A stretch of DNA of 64,000 nt, taken from NCBI GenBank assembly GCA_900545655.1, contig UQZY01000002.1:1-64000 (forward strand), written 5' to 3'. Source of the DNA: an uncultured Oscillospiraceae bacterium (GTDB lineage Bacteria; Bacillota; Clostridia; Oscillospirales; Acutalibacteraceae). This document shows positions 50,712 to 57,991 of the stretch, piece by piece. The notes beneath the pieces are model-generated. The model searched no databases and was not told where the DNA came from. It worked only from the letters and a program-made list of their open reading frames with translations. Each line of letters begins with the position of its first letter. Within the stretch, counting starts at the first letter, position 1. A program made the position numbers and the translations under genes.

Positions 50712-52919
50712 ATGAAGTCTAACCGGATTTTAACTGTAATAATGTCTTTGATTGTCATTTTGGCAATTGCCGTAACACCGCTGACGGTTGCTACCGCTGA
50801 AGGTGATCCAGACCCCTCGGGCTCGGATGTCTCGGGATCAGATGTTTCCGGCTCGGATGTATCCGGTTCAGACGTTTCGGGCTCCGACGTATCAGGTTCG
50901 GATGCTTCCGGGACAACCACGACAACGAAAAAGACAACGACCACAACAAAGAAAAATACCACAACTACTAAAAAGGTGACGACTACCAAAACTGCTACAT
51001 CGACCAAGAGGCAGGCTGCTACGGGACAGTCCGCCCAGACAAAGCCTGCCACAAAATCCGCGGCAACAAAACCTGCGACAAATAAAAGCGTAAACACCAA
51101 GCCCGCGGCACCTGCTCCGACACAGACCTCCGCTGAGTCTGCGGGAAATAATGAGATACAGTCACTCAGCATAAAAACATCTGACGGAAAAGAACTTCTT
51201 AAAGCATTTTTACCGGATGTTCATACATATACGGTTACTGTTCCCGAGGGGACGAACACTCTTGATGTTACACCTGTTTATACGGAGCAGTCCAACGTGG
51301 AAATAAAGGGAGCCGATGACTTAAAGGCAAATAATTATACCGTGACAATAACGCTTACAAACCCGGACGGTACAAGCAGTGTTTATACCGTAAATGTTGA
51401 AGGCGCTGTTCCCGCAAGTCACGTAAGAGAAGATAACGAAGGCTTTATGAAGGTTGTTTTCGGTGTAATAATTGTCTCCGCAATTCTTCTTCTTGTGATT
51501 ATTATTTTCGGTATAGTAAGTATCATAAAAAATAAAAAACTTTCAAATACAACGCCTTATACCTTCAACTTCGGAAGCGGGGAGGCATCGGACGAAGATT
51601 TTTCGGATAAGAAACCGACAAAAAGCTTCACAGGACTGGATTTCTCGTCTGCAAACGGCGGACTTAATTATGACTTCATTGAAAAGATGGCTGAAAATTA
51701 TGAGCCGGTATCAACCAGCGGACCAATTACGGCACCGCGTGAAGAGACAAAGCCTCTTGTAGAAATGAATCCGAGTGTTGAAAAGGTTGAATTTGTTGCA
51801 AATGAGCCTGATATTCTTGTTCCTGAGCAAACGGGAATATTGACTCCGGGTGCCGAAGCGCCTGAGGAGCTTCCAATTGAGTTCAGCGCACCTACACCGA
51901 TAATAAATCCGTCTGAGGATAATGGTATTGAAAACGCAGTCTCTGCTCCTGCTTCGACAGTTGAGCCGACGCTTGAAGCTCCAGCTGAGACTATTCCGAC
52001 AGTAGTGTTGCCTACAGAATTTGCACAGACTCTCGAAGAAAATGCAGAGCCTGAGCCGACAGTTGAGGCAACGTTCCAGCCGACAATTGAGGTGCCTGCA
52101 GAATCGGAATCAATACCGGAAGCACCTGTTGAGCTCGGCACATCTACACCGGTAATAAATTCGTCTGTGGATAATGATATTGAAACCGCAGGCTTTACTC
52201 CTATCCCGACAGAAATGCCTGCAGAATTTACGCAGACAGTCGAAGAAGATGTACATTCCGAGCCGATAGTTGAAGCACCCACCGAGTCAGAGCCAACTCT
52301 TGAAGCACCGATTCAGCCAACGGTTGAGGCACCTGCCGAGTCAGAGCCGACACTTGAAGCACCGATTCAGCCGACGGTAGAGGCACCTGCCGAGTCAGAA
52401 CAAAATCCGTCGGAGGATCAGATACATCTCAATTTCGATTCATCCATGTCCGGCTTTGTAAACGAGCCGGTACTTGACCTTCCGACCGAGCCGTTTGCGG
52501 ACGCGTATGTTGAGGCTATTGAGCCGAATCCGACTAAAACTTCAATACCGGAGCAGGCTTCCGAACCGGAAACAATTTCCGAACAGGAGGTAACTCCTGA
52601 AACAGAGTCGATTTCCGAAGCAGAGCAGATTCCCGAGCAGCAGACGGCCTCTGAAACAGAATCAATATCCGGTGCTGAATCAGTTTCCGAGTCTGAATCG
52701 ATTCCTGAGACTGGTACTGAGCCGGAGCATGCTTTTGAATCTGATACAAAGTCGGAGCCTGAATCTGGACAGGAACAGGACCCTGAACCGGAGCCTGACC
52801 CTGAACCGGAGCCTGAGCCAGAACCGGAGCCGCAGTTCCAGGATTATACTTTCCAGCTTCCTTATGAGGCAGGAAAAACTCTCGGAAGAAATCCGTTTGA
52901 ACAAAGTGCTGATGATTGA
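50712..52919 (+). CDS. Single-pass surface protein with SDVSG repeats, cadherin-like domain and long acidic tail
   Basis: 735 residues. A signal peptide is followed by six SGSDV/SGSDA repeats, a Thr/Lys-rich stretch and a cadherin-like beta-sandwich domain at about 150-235 (SLSIKTSDGK, TYTVTVPEGTNTLDVTP, SVYTVNVEG). One transmembrane span lies near 246-272, then KNKK. The remaining 460 residues are intracellular, acidic and Pro/Glu/Ser-rich with an 18-residue repeat, ending in Glu-Pro repeats and DYTFQLPYEAGKTLGRNPFE. Family unknown. GGAAGGGG precedes the ATG. Position after the FtsEX operon suggests an envelope or division role, as an anchor or linker; inference only. Confidence 0.85.
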   Translation: MKSNRILTVIMSLIVILAIAVTPLTVATAEGDPDPSGSDVSGSDVSGSDVSGSDVSGSDVSGSDASGTTTTTKKTTTTTKKNTTTTKKVTTTKTATSTKRQAATGQSAQTKPATKSAATKPATNKSVNTKPAAPAPTQTSAESAGNNEIQSLSIKTSDGKELLKAFLPDVHTYTVTVPEGTNTLDVTPVYTEQSNVEIKGADDLKANNYTVTITLTNPDGTSSVYTVNVEGAVPASHVREDNEGFMKVVFGVIIVSAILLLVIIIFGIVSIIKNKKLSNTTPYTFNFGSGEASDEDFSDKKPTKSFTGLDFSSANGGLNYDFIEKMAENYEPVSTSGPITAPREETKPLVEMNPSVEKVEFVANEPDILVPEQTGILTPGAEAPEELPIEFSAPTPIINPSEDNGIENAVSAPASTVEPTLEAPAETIPTVVLPTEFAQTLEENAEPEPTVEATFQPTIEVPAESESIPEAPVELGTSTPVINSSVDNDIETAGFTPIPTEMPAEFTQTVEEDVHSEPIVEAPTESEPTLEAPIQPTVEAPAESEPTLEAPIQPTVEAPAESEQNPSEDQIHLNFDSSMSGFVNEPVLDLPTEPFADAYVEAIEPNPTKTSIPEQASEPETISEQEVTPETESISEAEQIPEQQTASETESISGAESVSESESIPETGTEPEHAFESDTKSEPESGQEQDPEPEPDPEPEPEPEPEPQFQDYTFQLPYEAGKTLGRNPFEQSADD
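50817..50906 (+). repeat. Tandem 15-base repeat coding for SGSDV
   Basis: Six units of 15 bases (SGSDV five times, then SGSDA), with synonymous differences between copies, so it is old enough to have drifted at the DNA level while the protein stays fixed. Confidence 0.9.
52284..52391 (+). repeat. 54-base repeat in the acidic tail
   Basis: Two near-identical 54-base copies start at 52284 and 52338, with a partial third at 52392. The protein unit is ESEPTLEAPIQPTVEAPA. Confidence 0.85.
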
Positions 52920-52927
52920 TAAAAAAA

Positions 52928-52955
52928 CAAGCCCAAAGCCTTGGCTTTGGGCTTG
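52928..52955 (-). terminator. Terminator of the GntR gene
   Basis: A 28-base perfect palindrome with arms CAAGCCCAAAGCCT / AGGCTTTGGGCTTG on the minus strand, followed by TTTTTTT on that strand. The + side lacks a T-run, so it mainly serves the minus strand. Confidence 0.85.
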
Positions 52956-52977
52956 AAAATTATGTAATACATCACTT

Positions 52978-53697
52978 TTATCCGAGAAATGGATAATTGA
53001 GGACACTCATCGGTATGATAAGTCTGCTGCAGCAAACGGGGAAGTCATAACCGTTTAGGTTTACGGACTGTGTTACCTCTATGATGTTTTCATCATCTGC
53101 TTTTTGGAGGATTTCACTCTCGTACTCCGTGGGCCTGCGAATGATGCTGTTTGTCTTTATCGAAGAAACGTCTCCGCCGAGCTCCTTGATGAGAGAATCG
53201 GTGAAGGACTTTCTGTCAACAGGTGAAACCTCAGCTCTTCGGAACAGCTTTTCAGGGATATAATTCGAGTCGATGACCAACGGCTTGCCTTCGATAAAAC
53301 GGATTCGCTTTATTCCGCAAAGCTCGGTGCCTTTATCCCATATTTCTGATAAAAAACCGTCCTTAACGGTCTCGTTGAATTCGTCTACGACTTTACCCGT
53401 ATAGTTAAGATCCAGTTTGTTCATTATGAGTGAGATAGAGAGGAAGGGCATAAGCTCCGCATTTTTTTCGCGTTTGCAGACAAAGGTTCCGATTCCCTGC
53501 TTCTTGTAGATAACACCCTCGTCCTCAAGCTGTGAAAGTGCTGTTCTTACGGTTGCTCTTCCGACATTCAGGTCTTCCATCAGGCGGTACTCCGTAGGCA
53601 GCTGCGACCCCTCGGGATAATTGCCGGAAACAATGAGCTTCATGATATAATTTTTTACGTAGCTGTAAAGTGTTGCTGAATTTTCTCTTCTTGACAT
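52978..53697 (-). CDS. GntR-family regulator with UTRA domain
   Basis: A 239-residue repressor of the HutC/YvoA type. The wHTH is at about 5-70 (QLPTEYRLMEDLNVGRATVR, TALSQLEDEGVIYKKQGIGT). The UTRA ligand domain follows, with GIKRIRFIEGKPLVIDSNYI. Ligands in the group are often amino sugars, sugars or histidine. I use ATG 53697, 7 bases after GGAGG; an upstream ATG at 53745 has no ribosome site. It has its own promoter. No transport gene is adjacent, so the regulon is unknown. Confidence 0.9.
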   Translation of the reverse strand: MSRRENSATLYSYVKNYIMKLIVSGNYPEGSQLPTEYRLMEDLNVGRATVRTALSQLEDEGVIYKKQGIGTFVCKREKNAELMPFLSISLIMNKLDLNYTGKVVDEFNETVKDGFLSEIWDKGTELCGIKRIRFIEGKPLVIDSNYIPEKLFRRAEVSPVDRKSFTDSLIKELGGDVSSIKTNSIIRRPTEYESEILQKADDENIIEVTQSVNLNGYDFPVCCSRLIIPMSVLNYPFLG

Positions 53698-53751
53698 TTT
53701 ACTGCCTCCAATAAAACTATTTGCAATTTCACACCCTGTGTTCAATATACA

Positions 53752-53779
53752 ATTATAGGTTTAAAGCAGTACGTGTCAA
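53752..53779 (-). promoter_or_regulatory. Promoter of the GntR gene
   Basis: Minus strand: TTGACA (53779-53774), 16-base spacer, TATAAT (53757-53752). Confidence 0.75.
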
Positions 53780-53851
53780 TGGATTTGAGCGTGAATAAAA
53801 AACTTTGTTAATAGTGTAACAATCCGCTTGATTTTTTATACTTTATTTTAA

Positions 53852-54427
53852 TTATTTTGCCTCGGTTTTTTGCATTCCTTTTACAAAGCTGTCGGTTTTT
53901 CTTATAAACTCATCGATATCCAGTTCTTTATTTTTCAGGCCCTCCTGTACGATAAGACCGTCGGAAATAAGAAGGCACGCCCAGGCGATATAATCTGCGT
54001 TTTCATCTCCGATACGTTCCGCAATCTTCTTTGAAATAATTCTCTGGAACTTTTTGTATCTCTCCAAAAGCATTCCCGAAATCTCTTCGTTTCCGATGCA
54101 TGCATTGTAAAGCAGGTGAATACGCGGTCCGGAGATGTTTATATTTCTTTCGATAACATATTTTATAAGTCTGTGGAGCGATGTATCCTTTCCCTTATCC
54201 TCGGTCCATTTTATAAGGTCATTCCATTGCTCGTCGAGATACCTGTCGGTTATGTCGAGAAGAATGTCTTCCTTTACTTTATAATGATAATAAAGAGTGC
54301 CTTTTGAAATACCGGCTGCTTTCGCAATGGAAGCCAGTGAGATGTCCGCAAGAGAATTTTCCTGCAAAAGCTCTTCAGTTGCATTCATGATTATGTCTTT
54401 AACATTTTCTTTTCTCGGTGCAGCCAT
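53852..54427 (-). CDS. TetR-family regulator
   Basis: A 191-residue repressor. The HTH is in ISLASIAKAAGISKGTLYYH followed by KVKEDIL. The C-terminal ligand domain is all helical. I use ATG 54427, with GGGAG about 11 bases upstream, because it gives the usual TetR start (MAAPRKENVKDIIMNAT); 49 further upstream residues would be unrelated. It is divergent from the oxidoreductase operon at 54579, whose promoter carries an 8-base-arm palindrome, so it is the likely repressor of that operon. Confidence 0.92.
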   Translation of the reverse strand: MAAPRKENVKDIIMNATEELLQENSLADISLASIAKAAGISKGTLYYHYKVKEDILLDITDRYLDEQWNDLIKWTEDKGKDTSLHRLIKYVIERNINISGPRIHLLYNACIGNEEISGMLLERYKKFQRIISKKIAERIGDENADYIAWACLLISDGLIVQEGLKNKELDIDEFIRKTDSFVKGMQKTEAK

Positions 54428-54494
54428 TTTGTTATTTTCTCCCTTGTTGTTAATATGCACGAACATTGTATCAGTTTTATGTGTATAAGTCCAG

Positions 54495-54523
54495 TTGACA
54501 ATGTCGAAATAAAGTTGTATAAT
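54495..54523 (+). promoter_or_regulatory. Consensus promoter of the oxidoreductase operon
   Basis: TTGACA, 17-base spacer, TATAAT, both perfect, 56 bases before the ATG at 54579. Confidence 0.88.
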
Positions 54524-54533
54524 AGCGGCAGAA

Positions 54534-54553
54534 AGTCGGTCGTTTGACCGACT
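54534..54553. promoter_or_regulatory. TetR-type operator palindrome
   Basis: AGTCGGTC-GTTT-GACCGACT, perfect 8-base arms, beginning about 11 bases after the -10. A bound repressor would sit on the start of transcription. Confidence 0.75.
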
Positions 54554-54578
54554 GATTAAAGAAAAGGGTGTCATCAGA

Positions 54579-56309
54579 ATGAATATTGAAAAAATTCAGA
54601 ACGAACTTTCTAAAAAGTATGGTGGCAGAGTAAAGGCAACACTTGAGGGCGACATTATTCGTCTTACAGGAAGTCTTGACCGTTGGGAAGATGTTTTTGA
54701 TGCGTGTGCAACGGCAGCACACAAGAACTCAAAGATTCATGTCGTAAATGACATCGAATTTACCGGCGCAGAGCTTCCGAAGATGAGAGTACCTTCGCTT
54801 AAGGACAATGAGCTTGAGGGAAAAACTCCTGATGTTCTTGTAATAGGCGGCGGTATTTCGGGTTGTTCAATTGCTCGTGAACTTTCAAAGTGGGATCTCG
54901 ACATAATGCTTGTTGAAAAAGAAGCGGATTTTGCTCTTCAGGCATCGGGAAGAAACGACGGAGAGGTTCACGTAGGCTTCGACCTTTCAAAGGGCTCACT
55001 CAAGCAAAAATATGTTTTGCTCGGAAATCATATGTTTGACAAGGTATGCGAGGATCTTGACGTACCGTTCAAGAGGATAGGACAGTATGCCTGCTTTACA
55101 CAGAGCTGGCTCTTTATTCCGGTATTTTTCCTTTCTCTTTGGAGAAAGTATTATGACGGTGTATGGGATACACATTTCATTACAAGAAATAAACTCCTTT
55201 CATCACAGCCTACATTTGATAAGAATATGCGTTTTGCCGTTTATAACAGTTCGGCAGGTGTTGTATGTCCTTACGGTCTTACAATTGCGTATGCCGAAAA
55301 TGCCGCTGAAAACGGTGTAAATGCTTACCTTAATACTGCTGTTCTCTCCATGGATACGGATGAGAACGGAAACATAACGGCAGTTCATACAAACCGCGGT
55401 ACGGTTTATCCGAAGGTTATTGTAAATGCTGCAGGCGTATTTGCAGATGATGTTGCAGAGATGGCACATGACCGTTTTTACTCCATTCATCCGAGACGCG
55501 GAACAAACTCAATCCAGGACAGAAAGTCCGCAGGTATTATCAATACTATCGCTTCCGTTCAGCATATCAAGCTCGAAAAAACTAAGAGCCATACAAAGGG
55601 CGGCGGACTTATTCACACGGTACATGACAACATACTGGCAGGACCGGATGCTGTTGAGTGCTTTGAGAAAGAGGATACATCGACAAGGCCTGAGAGTATA
55701 AAGACTGTTTACGACAAGCAGAAGGGAACCGTTCCGGCTGCAAGCGAGAGGGATATCATCACATACTTCACAGGTGTACGTGCTCCGACTTTTGAAGAGG
55801 ACTTCGTTATCGAGTGGGGAAGAAAGTGTCCGAATATGCTTCATTGCGGCGGTATCCAGTCACCGGGTCTTACGGCGGCTCCCGCGTTTGCTCTCGACAT
55901 CGAGAAGATGATTGTTGATAAGCTCGGCGGAGAGGGAAAGGTTGCACGTAATAAGGACTTCAATCCGGTAAGACACGGCGTTCCCGTTCTCAATAAGATG
56001 TCTCCTGAGGAGCGTGCAAAGATGATAGCCGAAAATCCTGATTACGGCGTTATCATTTGCCGTTGTGAGGAGATTTCCAAGGGTGAAATCATTGATGCTC
56101 TTAACCGTCCTCTATGCCCGCCGACGGTTGACGCTATAAAGAAGCGTATCCGTCCGGGAATGGGACGTTGCCAGGGTGGCTTCTGTATGCCGCTCATAAC
56201 AAAGATTATCGCAGAGCATGAAAATCTTAAGCTTTCAGACGTTAAAAAGTCTTCTGCAGAGTCCGTAATTGTTTACGGCGAAACAAAGGGAGGTGCCGCA
56301 AATGATTAA
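54579..56309 (+). CDS. GlpA-like FAD oxidoreductase with BFD-type iron-sulfur domain
   Basis: A 576-residue flavoenzyme of the glycerol-3-phosphate dehydrogenase (GlpA/GlpD-like) group. An N-terminal BON-like segment of about 60 residues (LTGSLDRWEDVFDACATAAH, then VVNDIEF) precedes the FAD fold (VIGGGISGCSIARELSKWDL). A DAO domain follows, with the ASGRNDGEVH loop. The C-terminal BFD [2Fe-2S] domain has CRCE near residue 492 and GMGRCQGGFC. The usual GlpA starts without the BON part. It overlaps the second gene by 8 bases. Electrons probably pass to the next two subunits. Confidence 0.87.
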   Translation: MNIEKIQNELSKKYGGRVKATLEGDIIRLTGSLDRWEDVFDACATAAHKNSKIHVVNDIEFTGAELPKMRVPSLKDNELEGKTPDVLVIGGGISGCSIARELSKWDLDIMLVEKEADFALQASGRNDGEVHVGFDLSKGSLKQKYVLLGNHMFDKVCEDLDVPFKRIGQYACFTQSWLFIPVFFLSLWRKYYDGVWDTHFITRNKLLSSQPTFDKNMRFAVYNSSAGVVCPYGLTIAYAENAAENGVNAYLNTAVLSMDTDENGNITAVHTNRGTVYPKVIVNAAGVFADDVAEMAHDRFYSIHPRRGTNSIQDRKSAGIINTIASVQHIKLEKTKSHTKGGGLIHTVHDNILAGPDAVECFEKEDTSTRPESIKTVYDKQKGTVPAASERDIITYFTGVRAPTFEEDFVIEWGRKCPNMLHCGGIQSPGLTAAPAFALDIEKMIVDKLGGEGKVARNKDFNPVRHGVPVLNKMSPEERAKMIAENPDYGVIICRCEEISKGEIIDALNRPLCPPTVDAIKKRIRPGMGRCQGGFCMPLITKIIAEHENLKLSDVKKSSAESVIVYGETKGGAAND

Positions 56310-57561
56310 GACAGATGTTTTGGTTATAGGTGGCGGCCCCGCAGGTCTTGCGGCAGCCATTTCGGCTCACAAAAACGGTGCGGACGTCATCCTTATCGAG
56401 CGTGAGGCACGCCTCGGCGGAATACTTAAGCAGTGCATACATGACGGATTCGGACTTGTTCGTTTTAAAGAAAAGCTTTCAGGTCCCGAGTACGCCGAGC
56501 GCTTCATAGACGAGTTCCATGAACTCGACATAAAGTCAATGCTCCTTACATTCGTTACGGATGTTAAGAAGCTTGACGACGGAACATTCAAGACTACGGT
56601 TGTGAGCCGTGAGGGCGTTACGGATATTATGTCCAAGTCACTCATACTTGCAACAGGTTGCCGTGAGCGTACAAGCAAGCAGGTTTTCATACACGGTACG
56701 AGACCTGCGGGCGTATTTACGGCAGGCACGGCACAGCACTTTACCAACCTGCTCGGTGAGCTTCCCACGAAGAAGTGCGTTATTCTCGGATCGGGTGATA
56801 TCGGCCTTATCATGGCGCGTCGTCTGACTCTTGAAGGCGCAAAGGTTCTCGGTGTTTATGAGGTTAAGCCTACACCGTCAGGTCTTACAAGAAATATACA
56901 TCAGTGTCTCCACGACTTTGATATCCCGCTTCATCTTTCACATACCGTTACACGTGTATTCGGTGAGGACAGACTTACAGCGGTTGAGATTGCACAGGTT
57001 GATGATAAGATGAGACCTATAAAGGGTACAGAGGAAATCATCGAATGTGATGCACTTATCCTTTCGGTTGGACTTATTCCGGAGAATGAGATTGCGGAAA
57101 ATCTCGGAGTAAAGCTTGACCCGAGAACAAAGGGTCCGCGTTGTGACGCAAGTCTTATGACAACGGTACCGGGAATTTTCTCATGCGGTAACGCACTTCA
57201 CGTAAACGACCTTGTTGACTATGTATCTGAGAGCGGAGAAACAGCCGGTAAAGCTGCCGCAACATATTCGGGAGCAGAGAGAAAGGTTGTAAGTGTTGAG
57301 CCGGGAGATAAGATCCTTTACATCGTTCCGCAGAGCTTAGACACTCTTGCAGACAATTCAAAAACGGTTGTTTACTTCAGAAGCCGTGACGTTTATGATA
57401 ATAGTATGTTCAGAGTAACAGTTGACGGAAAAACGGTATTTGAGAAAAAGTATGCGTTCCTTCGTCCGCCGGAGATGGAAAAAGTTATAGTTGACTTTGC
57501 ATCCTGCGGTGTTACCGAAAACAGCGTTATTAAGGCAGAAGTTGAGGTGATAGACAAATGA
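56302..57561 (+). CDS. FAD/NAD(P)-dependent oxidoreductase subunit
   Basis: A 419-residue two-dinucleotide-binding flavoprotein. The first site is VIGGGPAGLAAAISAHKNGA. An ILKQCIHDGFG motif follows, then the second site VILGSGDIGLIMARRL and SCGNALHVNDLVDYVSESGE near the C-terminus. ATG 56302 has GGGAGGTG 7 bases upstream. In anaerobic Firmicutes such proteins pair with GlpA-like subunits and DUF1667 proteins, taking the role of GlpB/GlpC in electron transfer. Coupled by overlap on both sides. Confidence 0.9.
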   Translation: MIKTDVLVIGGGPAGLAAAISAHKNGADVILIEREARLGGILKQCIHDGFGLVRFKEKLSGPEYAERFIDEFHELDIKSMLLTFVTDVKKLDDGTFKTTVVSREGVTDIMSKSLILATGCRERTSKQVFIHGTRPAGVFTAGTAQHFTNLLGELPTKKCVILGSGDIGLIMARRLTLEGAKVLGVYEVKPTPSGLTRNIHQCLHDFDIPLHLSHTVTRVFGEDRLTAVEIAQVDDKMRPIKGTEEIIECDALILSVGLIPENEIAENLGVKLDPRTKGPRCDASLMTTVPGIFSCGNALHVNDLVDYVSESGETAGKAAATYSGAERKVVSVEPGDKILYIVPQSLDTLADNSKTVVYFRSRDVYDNSMFRVTVDGKTVFEKKYAFLRPPEMEKVIVDFASCGVTENSVIKAEVEVIDK

Positions 57562-57926
57562 GTAAGAGCACAATAGTTTGCATCAACTGCCCTCGTGGTT
57601 GTACAATGGAGGTTGAACAGAACGGTGACGAGATAAAGGTTGCCGGAAACTTCTGTAAACGCGGTGAGCAGTTTGCACAAAACGAGCTTACGAATCCTAT
57701 GAGAACAATTTGCTCAACAGTTCGTACTACATTTGCAGATGCACCGGTTATTCCGTGCAGAGTTTCATGCGACATACCGAAGAATAAGATATTCGACGTT
57801 ATGGCTGAAATAAATAAGGCAGTCGTTGACAAGCCGATACACAGAGGAGACGTTATCATCTCTCATGTGCTCGGACTTGAGGCTGACGTAATTGCAACCT
57901 CGGATCTTCTTTCCGAGCTCGCATAA
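57558..57926 (+). CDS. DUF1667 family subunit
   Basis: A 122-residue protein with CINCPRGC near the start and a further Cys in GNFCKRGEQFA, a Cys pattern suited to an iron-sulfur or metal site. DUF1667 proteins are encoded with GlpA/GlpB-like oxidoreductases in anaerobes. The start overlaps the previous stop (ATGA). It probably forms the third subunit of the complex. Confidence 0.88.
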   Translation: MSKSTIVCINCPRGCTMEVEQNGDEIKVAGNFCKRGEQFAQNELTNPMRTICSTVRTTFADAPVIPCRVSCDIPKNKIFDVMAEINKAVVDKPIHRGDVIISHVLGLEADVIATSDLLSELA

Positions 57927-57991
57927 TTAGATTTTATAAGTAAAAGAACAAATTAAAAAATGACAAAACAAAAGAAAAAGGAGTTTTGACT

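Noticed and set aside
50702..51172. A 156-codon minus-strand frame with Val/Phe and PETSEPDTSE repeats
   Set aside because: Mirror of the SDVSG and Thr/Lys-rich coding repeats, without a ribosome site.
51698..52282. A 194-codon minus-strand frame, Ser/Gly/Val-rich
   Set aside because: It is antisense to the Pro/Glu-rich repeats of the surface protein; repeat bias alone keeps the frame open.
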